Part shown: one piece after another, positions 17,521-27,047 of the stretch
Position numbering within the stretch: the first letter of the stretch is position 1
Layout: each line of letters starts with the position of its first letter
DNA from: Dawidia cretensis
Lineage (GTDB): Bacteria > Bacteroidota > Bacteroidia > Cytophagales > Cyclobacteriaceae
Direction of reading: 5' to 3'
NCBI RefSeq assembly: GCF_018598175.1
Contig: NZ_JAHESE010000007.1
Location: 153,113 to 217,112 of the forward strand
DNA length: 64,000 nucleotides
Made by a program: the position numbers and the translations under genes
Notes under the pieces: model-generated
Told to the model about the DNA's origin: nothing
The model's input: the letters and a program-made list of their open reading frames with translations, nothing else
Databases searched by the model: none

Positions 17521-18462
17521 CTACTTCACCATTTTTATCGTTCCATCTTTATTATAAAAGAGCTCGTCAACACAGATTGATCTCAACCAATCGTGATCGG
17601 AAAGTGAGCTGTTGTGATAAAAGGAATACCATTTGCCTTTGTACTCGACGATAGAGCCGTGGTTTGTATAGCTGTCAGTAGGCTGCATATAGATCCCCTG
17701 ATGTTTCCAGGGCCCCAGGGGGCTGTTGCTGGTAGCGTATCGCAGGCGGTTATCACCTTTAACACCTTCCTTATCGTTATTTTCGTCGTGGTTATCAGAA
17801 TACGACAGGTAGTACACACCTTTATATTTGTGCACCCAGCTGGCTTCATGAAAATCCACCAGGCCTTCCATGGTCTTTAACTCTCCGTCGACTTCCACCA
17901 TGTTGTCTTTCAACTTTCCACCTTTACAGGTACCACCACCACCGTAGTAGAAATAAGCCTGCCCATCATCATCGACAAATACACATGGATCGATCATGGA
18001 TTCCAACCCCTCGATATAGCCTTGTGCTACAAAATCCTTTGCCGGATGTTTGCTGGTTGCGACTCCTATTTTCCATGTTTTGTTCCACTCTGTACCGCTG
18101 GGGTGTGGGAAATAAAAGTAATAGGTGCCGTTTTTATAGGCACAGTCGGGCGCCCACATAAAACCGCCTTCGGGCCTCCCCCATTTTACCTGGCTGGCAC
18201 GTAAGATCTCACCGTGATCAGTCCAGTTCACCATGTCGTCTGTAGAAAATACATGGTACTGGTCCATGAGATCGCACCCCTTGGGCGGTGCTATATCGTG
18301 CGATGCGTAAACATACAAGCGACCATCCTGCCAGACGTGCGCGGAAGGATCGGCCGTATACATGTTGGTGATAAAAGGTTTTTTTTGCTGCGCCGTGACA
18401 TTGATTGAACCAAAAATCAATGCCGTTAAAAACAAAACTATCGTGCTACTAAATACGCTCAT
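17521..18462 (-). CDS. Secreted GH43 family glycosidase
   Basis: A 313-residue five-bladed beta-propeller hydrolase with a signal peptide (to about residue 24). The three GH43 catalytic acids are visible: the base D38 in YTADPSAHV, the pKa-modulating D158 in SMIDPCVF and the acid E206 in DFHEASWV. WAPDCAYKNGTYYFYFP and the late HNSSLSDHDW block are also family-typical. GH43 enzymes are beta-xylosidases or alpha-arabinofuranosidases; single-domain secreted forms act on side chains or oligosaccharides. It lies downstream of SusC, SusD and the DUF3823 gene on the same strand, 109 bases after the latter, and is likely the last gene of that operon. Confidence 0.92.
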   Translation of the reverse strand: MSVFSSTIVLFLTALIFGSINVTAQQKKPFITNMYTADPSAHVWQDGRLYVYASHDIAPPKGCDLMDQYHVFSTDDMVNWTDHGEILRASQVKWGRPEGGFMWAPDCAYKNGTYYFYFPHPSGTEWNKTWKIGVATSKHPAKDFVAQGYIEGLESMIDPCVFVDDDGQAYFYYGGGGTCKGGKLKDNMVEVDGELKTMEGLVDFHEASWVHKYKGVYYLSYSDNHDENNDKEGVKGDNRLRYATSNSPLGPWKHQGIYMQPTDSYTNHGSIVEYKGKWYSFYHNSSLSDHDWLRSICVDELFYNKDGTIKMVK

Positions 18463-18571
18463 AAATGTGTTTCATTATTTTTTAGTCAACGAATTAACCG
18501 GGGTGTGATCATGAAAAGAAAAAAGGTTGTCCCGCACAACAGTGCCGGACAACCGTTCTATAAACTACGAC

Positions 18572-19861
18572 CTAATTGATCTTTTCCAGTTTTACAAAGG
18601 ACGCCCTCACATTTTGCTCGTTACCGGTAAAGTTGACAACAAAACCAGCCGACACCTTTTTAGGGCCATCGATCGTAAAGTCGATCGTTGCTATGCCGGT
18701 ATCCTGATTCAAGCCGGCAAAGTTGGTAGAGGCGAGCGCCGTCGCTATGTTTTCGATATCCGGCAGATCCTCGCCAAGCGCGGCCACAATATACCGCGGA
18801 TCGTTGCCGCCATTTGCTTTAATGGGATTATCTCCCGCCAGGCTCATGGTAAACCGGTACGTGCCCGCAACAGGGAGGTCGAATGTTTGATAGAGCTTAC
18901 CGTTTACGATAGCCGTTTCACCGGCGTTCCAATGTTCAAATCCCAAGCTTTTTCTATCATTTGCCGCACCTTCCCAGCCACCGTCATAACCACCTCTGCC
19001 CTCCCGGGTGCGCATGGCTGCGTTGGTTTTCCAGTCCGCTAAATTGCCCCACCGTGTGCCATCCCAGTCCGCTTTGGTAAAGGGATATGTTCCGTTCTTA
19101 AAATCAGGGATTGCGTCCGGATCGTTCTGAGCATCTGCCGGCACCACCACTTTGATGATCTCTGAATAGTTATACTTCTTGTTGGCATCGTTGACATTGG
19201 CCCCCAAACGCACATAATAAGTATAACCGGCTTTTACTGGCAGTGGACCTATGTGGAGAACAGTACTCTCCTCAACATCACCGAACGCTTCCGTCCAGGA
19301 CTTGTTATACTGTATTCTTTTGTTGTTATAGTCTGCCTGATCAATGTAATTTGTTGCTCCGCAAAATTGGCTAAGGCTTAAGAAAGGCTTCACTTCAATC
19401 AGGTTCGGGAGCCCCTGACGAATCGGGGCCTTCACCACGCAGCTCAAGGTTAATTTTAAACCATTCAGTGCATATTCAAAACCGAGCAACTGCAAATAGG
19501 GTGTAACGGTAATGTCCTGCTCGGTATTTCCGCCGAATACGACATCCTGAAGGGTATCCACCGGCCAGAACGGACCACCATACGGAAGCATGTCATATGT
19601 GCCGCCAAACAGCTTACTGTTATTATAGGATCCATCCTGCTTCACAGAAAGTGATTGAGGCGTGGGGACCGACTCTTTCCAGGTTCTCTCCCAGATACGA
19701 ATTCCCCAATCGCCTTGTGCGGTGAGTAAATTCTCCCCTGTATAGGAATCAATTACCCGACCATGAACCCCCGCATCGGGTTCGGCCCAGTTGTCGACCT
19801 CCATACAGGCGGTAACCGACATCAATAATATGCCAAGCGCTATATATAGTATCTTTTTCAT
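18572..19861 (-). CDS. DUF3823/DUF5013-containing surface lipoprotein of a SusCD locus
   Basis: The product has a lipoprotein signal (MKKILYIALGILLMSVTACM; cysteine at about residue 19), then an N-terminal carboxypeptidase-regulatory-like/DUF3823 domain (GVHGRVIDSYTGENLLTAQ), a second Ig-like domain, and a C-terminal DUF5013-like domain starting near TRWGNLADWKTNAAM. Such proteins sit directly after SusD in Bacteroidota loci and are thought to act as SusE/F-like glycan-binding proteins on the cell surface. Upstream ATG codons at 19870 and 19885 are in frame; I use 19861 because it gives the compact signal peptide. It starts 24 bases after the SusD stop, consistent with one operon. Confidence 0.85.
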   Translation of the reverse strand: MKKILYIALGILLMSVTACMEVDNWAEPDAGVHGRVIDSYTGENLLTAQGDWGIRIWERTWKESVPTPQSLSVKQDGSYNNSKLFGGTYDMLPYGGPFWPVDTLQDVVFGGNTEQDITVTPYLQLLGFEYALNGLKLTLSCVVKAPIRQGLPNLIEVKPFLSLSQFCGATNYIDQADYNNKRIQYNKSWTEAFGDVEESTVLHIGPLPVKAGYTYYVRLGANVNDANKKYNYSEIIKVVVPADAQNDPDAIPDFKNGTYPFTKADWDGTRWGNLADWKTNAAMRTREGRGGYDGGWEGAANDRKSLGFEHWNAGETAIVNGKLYQTFDLPVAGTYRFTMSLAGDNPIKANGGNDPRYIVAALGEDLPDIENIATALASTNFAGLNQDTGIATIDFTIDGPKKVSAGFVVNFTGNEQNVRASFVKLEKIN

Positions 19862-19885
19862 AGTATTCATCTCAATGGTTAACAA

Positions 19886-21841
19886 TTAATAAAGCGGATT
19901 CTGCGGCAGGAGCTTGTTATTCTTACCAATCTCTCCCCATGGAATCGGCTCATAGTAACATTGTTTGGAAGCTGTCCAGGCGCGGTTGATCCGGTTATAC
20001 TCTTCGAGGTAGATGTACTTATTTTCATCATACACCCAGTAGCAACTCAGCAGGCGGTGACGGAACTGGTTCAACACCTGGTCGGCCGTTCTCCAGCGGC
20101 GAAGATCCCACCACCAGTGATTTTCACCATACAGCTCGCGTGCGCGTTCGTCGCGGATGTACTGCAGGGATCTTTCGAGTGAATACGGATAGTTCGCCTG
20201 GTTGATGGTACCGATATTCGTAGTCGACACATCGAGAATTGGACGGACTGTCGCGGCACCCGCGCGCTCGCGGATTTTTTCGATATAATTGAACGCCTCA
20301 TCTCTGCTGCCAAGCTCATACAGGGCTTCGGCGGAGTTCAGATAGATTTCACCCAGGCGGAATACAATCCAGGACTGGGCACTGCGGTACACCTGAACAT
20401 CACTTGTTGCCTGCGCCGGATTTACATACTTGCGCACGAAAGCTGATCCCCAGCCGTTATTCTCTCCACCCTCGTTTTCAAAATTCCCGTGCCTTCCTGT
20501 AACGGAGTACTCCACGTTGTCGTCCATTTCTACCAACGTGGTTCTGGTGCCTGTTATTCGATTCCCGCCGCTGTTAATCGGGGCAAGACCGCTACCGAAA
20601 TCAGCCGCTGATGCCGATACGTCGAATTTCTTATAGATCCCTCGTTGGATGTTAAAGGTCGCGCCACGCAATACATCGCCGTCGAAATACATCGTGCCGA
20701 GCGCGCGCGGCTCCATGCCATTTTTGATATCGCTGCGATTGTCAAAACGAACCGGTGTACCGTCGTCGTCGTTCACAATGTCCGGCATTTCATACAGTTC
20801 CATGAAATCCAGCGGCGGATAGCTTTCCGCGCCAACGAACGATGACATGTCGGGCGCAGGGCACATGAGTGCATCATAGTTGTGACGCAGCCGGAGGCCG
20901 CCGGGAGAGGTTATGTCGTAGGGCTTGACGAAGATATTCTCGGTCGACGACTTGTCCAGAAAAAGATCCGCGAAGTTCTTGGCTTTGTCGGGATATGCTT
21001 TGGTATACAATGCAAAAGGACCTTCTTCGACCACTTTGCCTGCGTCTACGCAGTACTGGAAAAACTCATCCGCCTTTGAAGCATCAATGCCCGCAAAGCC
21101 AGCGGCCGTAGCGGCTTCACCCTGAAAACCCAGGTACTGGCTATACTTCGCAATAGAACCTGCGTACAGCATGGAGCGTGACAGCAATGCCGCGGCTACA
21201 TACTTATTTGCCCGTCCTATTTCATCGACCTTTGTCCCCATATTGGCAATGGCAAATGTCAGGTCTTCATAGATGAACTTCCATGTATCGTATTCTGTAT
21301 TCCGGGGTACTTCCAGGACTTCTGCGCCTGCCAGCGGATCCTGTACGTCTCTCACGATGGGAACACCGCCATAGCGTTTCGCCATGCCGAAGTAGTAGAA
21401 CGCGCGTAGGAAGTGCGCTTCCCCCAGCAGACTGTTATACACTTCGTCTGCATAATTTCCCTTGTAGTTGGGAAAGTTCTGAATAAACATATTCACGTCG
21501 CGAACACGGTCGTAGGGCCAATACGCAAACCCGTCGTTATCGGGCAGCACCCAGGTGTTGAAAAACTCGCCACTCATGTTTCCCTGGCTGTTTTTACCGG
21601 ACTGCCAGTAGCCGTCCGGGTCGGGGCGGAATCCTGAATAGTTGCCGGATTCCGTTGCGAAGTATATGAAATCCTCTATCGGGAGACCGTTGTAAATCGC
21701 TGCGAAGTATTTCTTCACGCCGTTCTCGTTACCAAAGAGCTCGGGCTCACCCAGGATGCCTTTGGGCTCCAGATTCAAATCCTGGCACGAGAAAATCCCA
21801 AAGCACAGGAATACTATATATATTAAAAATTGTTTTTTCAT
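19886..21841 (-). CDS. susD: RagB/SusD family nutrient-uptake lipoprotein (first locus)
   Basis: The 651-residue protein begins with a lipoprotein signal (MKKQFLIYIVFLCFGIFSC, lipobox cysteine at 19) and DLNLEPKG, a start common to SusD proteins. It has the SusD N-terminal TPR-like region (LLGEAHFLRAFYYFGMAKRYGGVPI) and the C-terminal block IRDERARELYGENHWWWDLRRW, which closely matches the family signature. SusD covers the SusC channel as a lid and binds the glycan. It lies 13 bases after the SusC gene. At 651 residues it is somewhat longer than the usual 500-600. Confidence 0.95.
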   Translation of the reverse strand: MKKQFLIYIVFLCFGIFSCQDLNLEPKGILGEPELFGNENGVKKYFAAIYNGLPIEDFIYFATESGNYSGFRPDPDGYWQSGKNSQGNMSGEFFNTWVLPDNDGFAYWPYDRVRDVNMFIQNFPNYKGNYADEVYNSLLGEAHFLRAFYYFGMAKRYGGVPIVRDVQDPLAGAEVLEVPRNTEYDTWKFIYEDLTFAIANMGTKVDEIGRANKYVAAALLSRSMLYAGSIAKYSQYLGFQGEAATAAGFAGIDASKADEFFQYCVDAGKVVEEGPFALYTKAYPDKAKNFADLFLDKSSTENIFVKPYDITSPGGLRLRHNYDALMCPAPDMSSFVGAESYPPLDFMELYEMPDIVNDDDGTPVRFDNRSDIKNGMEPRALGTMYFDGDVLRGATFNIQRGIYKKFDVSASAADFGSGLAPINSGGNRITGTRTTLVEMDDNVEYSVTGRHGNFENEGGENNGWGSAFVRKYVNPAQATSDVQVYRSAQSWIVFRLGEIYLNSAEALYELGSRDEAFNYIEKIRERAGAATVRPILDVSTTNIGTINQANYPYSLERSLQYIRDERARELYGENHWWWDLRRWRTADQVLNQFRHRLLSCYWVYDENKYIYLEEYNRINRAWTASKQCYYEPIPWGEIGKNNKLLPQNPLY

Positions 21842-21854
21842 AGTTCAGTTCTTT

Positions 21855-24800
21855 TCAGAATTTGACAGTTGCTCCAATGGTGTAGGTCTTATTCACCGGA
21901 TAGTTGTAGAACTCGACGGACTGGGCACCGGTACCACCGGAGGTAGGACGTTCCGGATCGATGTTCTCAAGACCGGTAAACGTCAGCAGATTGTAGCCGC
22001 TTACATAGAGTCGCAAATTTTGCATCTTGATTTTCGATGTCCATGCGTACGGAAGTGTATAACCGATCTGCGCAGTCTTCAAACGCATATAGGAAGCATT
22101 CTGAACACCGTTGGTGCCTGTGCGACGACCGTCGTGCCCTGTAACGGGGTAATATCCGGAGATCCACTGTGTATTGGGATTAAAATAATCCGCATTGGGA
22201 TCCACCGGACGCCAGCGGTCCATGAAGTAGTCCAGTGTATTTTGTCCTCCGAATGGCAATGCTTCCGTGAGTACTTCAGAATACTGCACGTATACACCCC
22301 ACGCTCCCTGAAAGTCTAACGCCAGGTCAAGCCCTTTCCAGTTTCCACCGAGTGAAATGCCATAGTTAAATACAGGACGGCCCATGGACGCGATCGGATG
22401 TTCATCCAAATTGTTCACCACGCCATCATCGTTCCAGTCGTTCAGGGCCCAATCGCCGGGCAATGTGCCTTGTCCTACAGGAATTCCATAGTTCTGAATT
22501 TGTTCGTAGTTGGTGAATTGATGTTCAGACTCGTTGCCCCACCAGATATCGGTGTTACGTCCGGCGGTGCGGTTTCTCCATTTGTCGTATGAGTTACCGG
22601 CGGGTGTTTCCAGCCAGTCGATTCTTCTACGCTTGGTTGCGGAAATTTGGCCACCGATATAGTAATTGATGTCTTTAAAAGTATTGGTATAGCGGAGGGA
22701 TATTTCATATCCGAAGTTACGTTCGCTGTTTAGGTTTTCCTGCGGCAAGCTGGCGCCTACAGTACCCGGGATGACAGCAGAGCTGGTTGCCAGGATGCCG
22801 GTCAGGTCGCGCTTATAGAGGTCGAACGTACCGCTCAACTTTTGGTCGAGGAACGTGAAATCGAGTCCGACGTTATAGGATTTCGCGTTATACCATGTCA
22901 GGTTCTCGTTCGGAATGGCTTGGGCCGATACACCGCCCGTTAGTGTGCCCCCGTAGTACCAGCCGTACTCACCACCATTCAAGCTGTAGCCCGGTGCGGG
23001 AGGATAAATTCCGGCGATGGCGTCGTCCGCCATTTCGCCATACGAACCTCTTATCTTCAGGTTGTTCAAGAAGTCGAAGTTGTCGCGAATGAAGCTTTCT
23101 TCGCTCAGGCGCCATCCGGCGGAGATAGAGGGGAAGAAACCAAAACGATTGCCTTCCGGAAAGCGTGAGGATCCGTCGTAGCGGAATTTGAAATCGACCA
23201 TGTATTTGCCACGGAAGTCATAGGTTAAGGAACCGATCAGCGACTTGCTCGCCTGGTCGCCCACGCCGCGCTGGGTGGCCTGTTGATTTTTATCTTCACC
23301 GGCGAATAAGTATTCAGAATCTACGAACAGCTCGCGGTATGCGTTGATGCCATCCCAGGCGTTGTATCTTTCTTCATAAATCAGGAAGCTGCCTACATTA
23401 TGGTCGCTTGCAAAGGTGTGGTTGTAGTGCAATCCCAGCTGCATGTTTGTGCTGTAGTTGATGTCGACGCTCCGTTGGATGCTGGAAGGTGTATTTCTCG
23501 CAATAGGGCTGTACGTATCCGTGTCTGCGTTGTAGCGAAACGCGGTGTATGCGCGTTTATACGTAGTGTAATCGGGCACGCTCGGAGAATAATCGTAGAC
23601 GCCCTTTGCGGACAGTCCTTCTATTCCGGGAATCTCGTACTCCAGCGTGAGGGTTCCGTTGAACCTTCTGTCTTTGGTGATATTTTCGCCCACATAGTCC
23701 GAGTTTGTCTGTGTCACCATGTTGGTGCTTTCGGGCAGGAACTGGGGGTCACCGTTCGGGAATATGGGATTGTCGTTTGCATAGAAGGCTGCATCCGGAC
23801 GGGCCAGCCAGGTTTGTTTGTAGGTGCTCCAGCCTGTTCCATTCGGTTGGTGTGTATCGACCATGATCGCTCCTAATGAAACGCGTGCGCTCAATCTTTC
23901 GGTAATCTGAGCGTCGATGTTGGTGCGCATGTTCCACCGGGAGGAGTAGTAGTCGTTACTTCTATAGGAACCCATCTGCTTATTATAGCCGAGGTTGAAG
24001 TAGTAGCGCATTTTTTCGCCGCCGCCGTTTACGCTGAGGTTGGTTTCGGTTTGTGGGGTAGTTTTTTTAAATACCTCATCGAACCAGTCGTAGGATTTTC
24101 GGGTTCCGTTGCGGAACTCCTCGATCTGATCTTCGGTATAGATGGGCGTGGCACGCTCGAAGTAGCTTTTTCCAAAGTCCTGCGCCACTTGCTCATTTTT
24201 CAACGTCATGTATTCCACGGCGTTGACGCTTTTGGGTACATACAGGAATTGCTGCCAGGAGGTGCTGCTATTCAAGGTGATATCGACCTTTCCGTTCGGG
24301 TTTGCAACACCTTTTTTGGTTGTTACCACGACCACACCGTTGGCTGCGCGCAACCCGTAGACGGCTGCGGAGCCATCTTTCAGGATGGACACATTTTCTA
24401 TTTCTTCCGAGCTCATCCGGGCGAAAAAGTCTTTGTCACGCACGATGCCATCGATGACAAACAATGGATCACCCATACCCCGAATATCAATTTGCGTATC
24501 ATAGGCGCCCGGTGCAGCGCTTTTTTGTACGATCCGGACGCCTGGCAGCTTACCGGTCAGTGCATTCAGCACGTTTTCATTTTTGGTCCGGACGATATCC
24601 TTGTTATCGATTACCGATACCGCGCCGGTCAGGGTTGCCCTTTTCTGTGTGCTGTAACCCATTACAACAACTTCACCCAGGCTTGTGACGTCGGCCTCCA
24701 GGGACACATTGACTGCCGATTGGGCGCCGACTGTGACCTTCTGCATAACATATCCTATAAAGCTGAATAACAGCACAGATTCGTCTGACGGGACAACGAT

Positions 24801-25136
24801 GGAATACTTTCCGTCGGCGTCTGTCACAGTCCCCCCGGTCGACCCCTCGATGATGACGCTAACACCCGGAAGCCCTGCACCGGTTTCGTCGTTCACTGTA
24901 CCGGTAACTTGCCTGCCTTGCGGAATCACCGCATCAGCCTCTTCATTCTTCATCCTTCCAGTTGCCCGGAAGGCCCCATCGCTTGCCGTTGAAATGCCAA
25001 CGGTTCGTTGCCCTTCAGCATGTTTATTCTCCCATAGAGAAGCCTCGGTCCCCTTGACTGACGCCGCCTGCGCCGAGGCCAAAGCACACCAGGCCAGAGA
25101 AAAAAGCAGGTAGATTTTACCCATAGAATTGAACAT
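21855..25136 (-). CDS. susC: SusC/RagA family TonB-linked outer-membrane transporter (first locus)
   Basis: The 1093-residue transporter has a signal peptide, an unusual approximately 70-residue linker, then the CarboxypepD_reg-like domain (GRQVTGTVNDETGAGLPGVS), the TonB box region (SLGEVVVMGY), a plug domain with NALTGKLPGVRIVQ and SILKDGSAAVYGLRAANGV, and a 22-strand-type barrel ending in TIGATVKF. It imports the oligosaccharides captured by SusD. The start could be the ATG at 25136 or one at 25124 (MGKIYLL). The linker between signal peptide and carboxypeptidase-like domain is longer than in typical SusC proteins and resembles a degenerate STN-domain region. It is the first gene of the four-gene operon. 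Confidence 0.95.
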   Translation of the reverse strand: MFNSMGKIYLLFSLAWCALASAQAASVKGTEASLWENKHAEGQRTVGISTASDGAFRATGRMKNEEADAVIPQGRQVTGTVNDETGAGLPGVSVIIEGSTGGTVTDADGKYSIVVPSDESVLLFSFIGYVMQKVTVGAQSAVNVSLEADVTSLGEVVVMGYSTQKRATLTGAVSVIDNKDIVRTKNENVLNALTGKLPGVRIVQKSAAPGAYDTQIDIRGMGDPLFVIDGIVRDKDFFARMSSEEIENVSILKDGSAAVYGLRAANGVVVVTTKKGVANPNGKVDITLNSSTSWQQFLYVPKSVNAVEYMTLKNEQVAQDFGKSYFERATPIYTEDQIEEFRNGTRKSYDWFDEVFKKTTPQTETNLSVNGGGEKMRYYFNLGYNKQMGSYRSNDYYSSRWNMRTNIDAQITERLSARVSLGAIMVDTHQPNGTGWSTYKQTWLARPDAAFYANDNPIFPNGDPQFLPESTNMVTQTNSDYVGENITKDRRFNGTLTLEYEIPGIEGLSAKGVYDYSPSVPDYTTYKRAYTAFRYNADTDTYSPIARNTPSSIQRSVDINYSTNMQLGLHYNHTFASDHNVGSFLIYEERYNAWDGINAYRELFVDSEYLFAGEDKNQQATQRGVGDQASKSLIGSLTYDFRGKYMVDFKFRYDGSSRFPEGNRFGFFPSISAGWRLSEESFIRDNFDFLNNLKIRGSYGEMADDAIAGIYPPAPGYSLNGGEYGWYYGGTLTGGVSAQAIPNENLTWYNAKSYNVGLDFTFLDQKLSGTFDLYKRDLTGILATSSAVIPGTVGASLPQENLNSERNFGYEISLRYTNTFKDINYYIGGQISATKRRRIDWLETPAGNSYDKWRNRTAGRNTDIWWGNESEHQFTNYEQIQNYGIPVGQGTLPGDWALNDWNDDGVVNNLDEHPIASMGRPVFNYGISLGGNWKGLDLALDFQGAWGVYVQYSEVLTEALPFGGQNTLDYFMDRWRPVDPNADYFNPNTQWISGYYPVTGHDGRRTGTNGVQNASYMRLKTAQIGYTLPYAWTSKIKMQNLRLYVSGYNLLTFTGLENIDPERPTSGGTGAQSVEFYNYPVNKTYTIGATVKF

Positions 25137-25542
25137 TTAGGTTTTGGTTATGATTACTGTTACCGTTTGCGACCAATAATTCAATCGTTGGCGGTAAACC
25201 AAACCTAGGCGGGTTCAATTAATTTTCTCTTAAATCCTTATTAATTCGGCTTTTAACCCATTAATGCGATAATTTTTTTCAAAATTTTCAAAATTGGTGG
25301 GGTTGGGGTGATTGGGAAACTGATTCTCGTGGAGAAATTGAGGCTGAGAGATAACTTAATCTCTACTTAAAAAGAGAGGTGCCGCGATTTTAAGCGGAGG
25401 TTTCCAATCCATCTTGCGTGTTTTCTCAAAACAATTACCCTGGCTGAATTTTCAGAAACTCCTGAAGGGCGATCGAAAAAAGAGTTGAAAGGAATAATGT
25501 GTCGCTGGTTTTATTTGTTTTTCGATTTACATTCGCCCCTCT
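25137..25542. other. Divergent intergenic region between susC and the SPOR/OmpA gene
   Basis: No gene seen. It contains the -7 box of the susC operon and an A/T-rich core with direct repeats of CAAAATT near 25280. No clear promoter for the rightward gene could be placed. Confidence 0.5.
25200..25207 (-). promoter_or_regulatory. Probable -7 element of the first susCD operon
   Basis: TAGGTTTG on the minus strand matches TAnnTTTG exactly, about 64 bases before the susC ATG. No good -33 element is present at the expected distance, which would fit an activator-dependent promoter (inference). Confidence 0.45.
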
Positions 25543-26727
25543 ATGTCTATAGGTCGACCCTCCTCTACCGCGCTGCGGAATCTCCTCATCCTGATCGCTT
25601 CCGTCACATGCGGCATAGCCCAGGCCCAGAATCAGTCCGAAACCTATTATGTGGTTGTCGGTGGCTTTGCTGTTCAAAAGAATGCCGAGCGGTTCACGGA
25701 GCATGTGCTCGCCAGTAACCATCCGGCGCGATATGCGTTCAATTCCGCCCGCAAGCTTTACTATGTATACGTACAGGTTACCGCCGATCCGCAGCGCGCG
25801 CGGCAGATAGCCTATCGGTTACGCCTGGAATCCGAGTTCACGGGTACCTGGATCTACCAGGGTTCACTTGAAGGAAACGCGGCTATTGAGGCCAACGCTC
25901 TCGCAGAATATGATACAGAGACAGGCGCCGCCCCTTTGCCTGCTTCCAACGTCATCGCCACAACCCAGTCCGAACCGCCGGCTCCACAAACGTTGGCAAC
26001 AGACTCTGCCGCCAATACGGAGGCTACTAAATCTGCCATCGAAACAACACCTGCTACGCCGGCAGGCAAAGAATTTATCTTCCGGCTTACGACCGGTGCT
26101 GATAACACCGCAGTTTCCGGCCCTGTTTACCTCCTGCAGGAGGCAGGCACGCAGCCACAGCGCATCGCCTCCGATGAGAAAGTTATTATACTTCCGCCAA
26201 CGTCCAGGAAACTGGCAATTGTCTGCCATGTGGTCGGTTACAAGCTTGCCAAACGGATCATACCCTACGACAATCCTGGCGCTGCGGGAGATGGCGTTAT
26301 TCCCATCAAGCTTGTGCCCGTAGCCCAGGGTGACTATATAGAGCTCGAGAACGTTAAATTTTTTGATCATACTGCCATCTTCACACCGGCATCTGAGGAC
26401 GAGCTTCTCCAGCTTGTAAACCTGATGGGCAATCCCCGCTGTCGGATTCGCCTCAATGGTCACACCCACAGCAACGAACGTGGCGACATAACAACACTCG
26501 GTACTACTACTACTAACTTTTTTGCGCCAGACCCTGCCACCAATACCACCAACCATGGATCAGGTAAGGAGCTGTCAAGACTTCGCGCCGAAGCCGTTAA
26601 GGCATACCTCGTCAGCAAAGGCATTGACGCCGCACGCATCAGTACCAAAGGCTATGGTGCCCAGTTGGCTGTTTATGAACAGGCTGCTGCTAACGACCGG
26701 ATAGAAGTAGAGGTCCTGAAAAACTAA
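25543..26727 (+). CDS. Exported SPOR- and OmpA-domain protein
   Basis: The 394-residue protein has a signal peptide (to about residue 28), an N-terminal SPOR-like module (ETYYVVVGGFAVQKNAERF ... LYYVYVQVTADPQRA), a long Ala/Thr/Pro-rich linker (about 115-175), a beta-rich middle domain, and a C-terminal OmpA-like peptidoglycan-binding domain (RIRLNGHTHSNE ... LSRLRAEAVKAYLVSKGIDA ... ISTKGYG). Both end domains bind cell-wall material, so it should bridge envelope layers. The OmpA domain carries an unusual Thr/Asn/Pro-rich insertion of about 25 residues between GHTHSNERGD and the conserved LSRLRAEAV helix. It is not obviously part of the flanking glycan locus. Confidence 0.85.
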   Translation: MSIGRPSSTALRNLLILIASVTCGIAQAQNQSETYYVVVGGFAVQKNAERFTEHVLASNHPARYAFNSARKLYYVYVQVTADPQRARQIAYRLRLESEFTGTWIYQGSLEGNAAIEANALAEYDTETGAAPLPASNVIATTQSEPPAPQTLATDSAANTEATKSAIETTPATPAGKEFIFRLTTGADNTAVSGPVYLLQEAGTQPQRIASDEKVIILPPTSRKLAIVCHVVGYKLAKRIIPYDNPGAAGDGVIPIKLVPVAQGDYIELENVKFFDHTAIFTPASEDELLQLVNLMGNPRCRIRLNGHTHSNERGDITTLGTTTTNFFAPDPATNTTNHGSGKELSRLRAEAVKAYLVSKGIDAARISTKGYGAQLAVYEQAAANDRIEVEVLKN

Positions 26728-27047
26728 GGAAGTCTTCGATTCTTTCGGATAGCCATGCCGATGTAAGTTAATATAATATTCACACAGCCATTACGCCCAC
26801 GACACAGGAAAAATCTTCCTTTATGTTCCGGGGTGGTTCACATCGCATGCTCTTACAGCTGTGGTGCCCACCGCCAGTCTTTCCTTTGCACTATGCCCAC
26901 CACAACACCCACTTCCGTCGCGGTGAACGCGAAAAGAACTCCGTTTAAATTAGTATATTTTATAATCCAACCGTTTCGAGCGAAGACACACGTTGAATAA
27001 CATGACATCAGTATTAGGATTTTACCAAACCATTAATAATAATACTT
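26728..27047. other. Intergenic region before the XylR-like regulator
   Basis: No gene seen. The right half is A/T-rich. A weak promoter candidate (TTG near 26992, 19-base spacer, then TAGGATTT) precedes the regulator gene by about 30 bases. Confidence 0.35.

Noticed and set aside
24051-24770. A 239-codon plus-strand frame over susC
   Set aside because: Shadow of the SusC plug-domain coding region.
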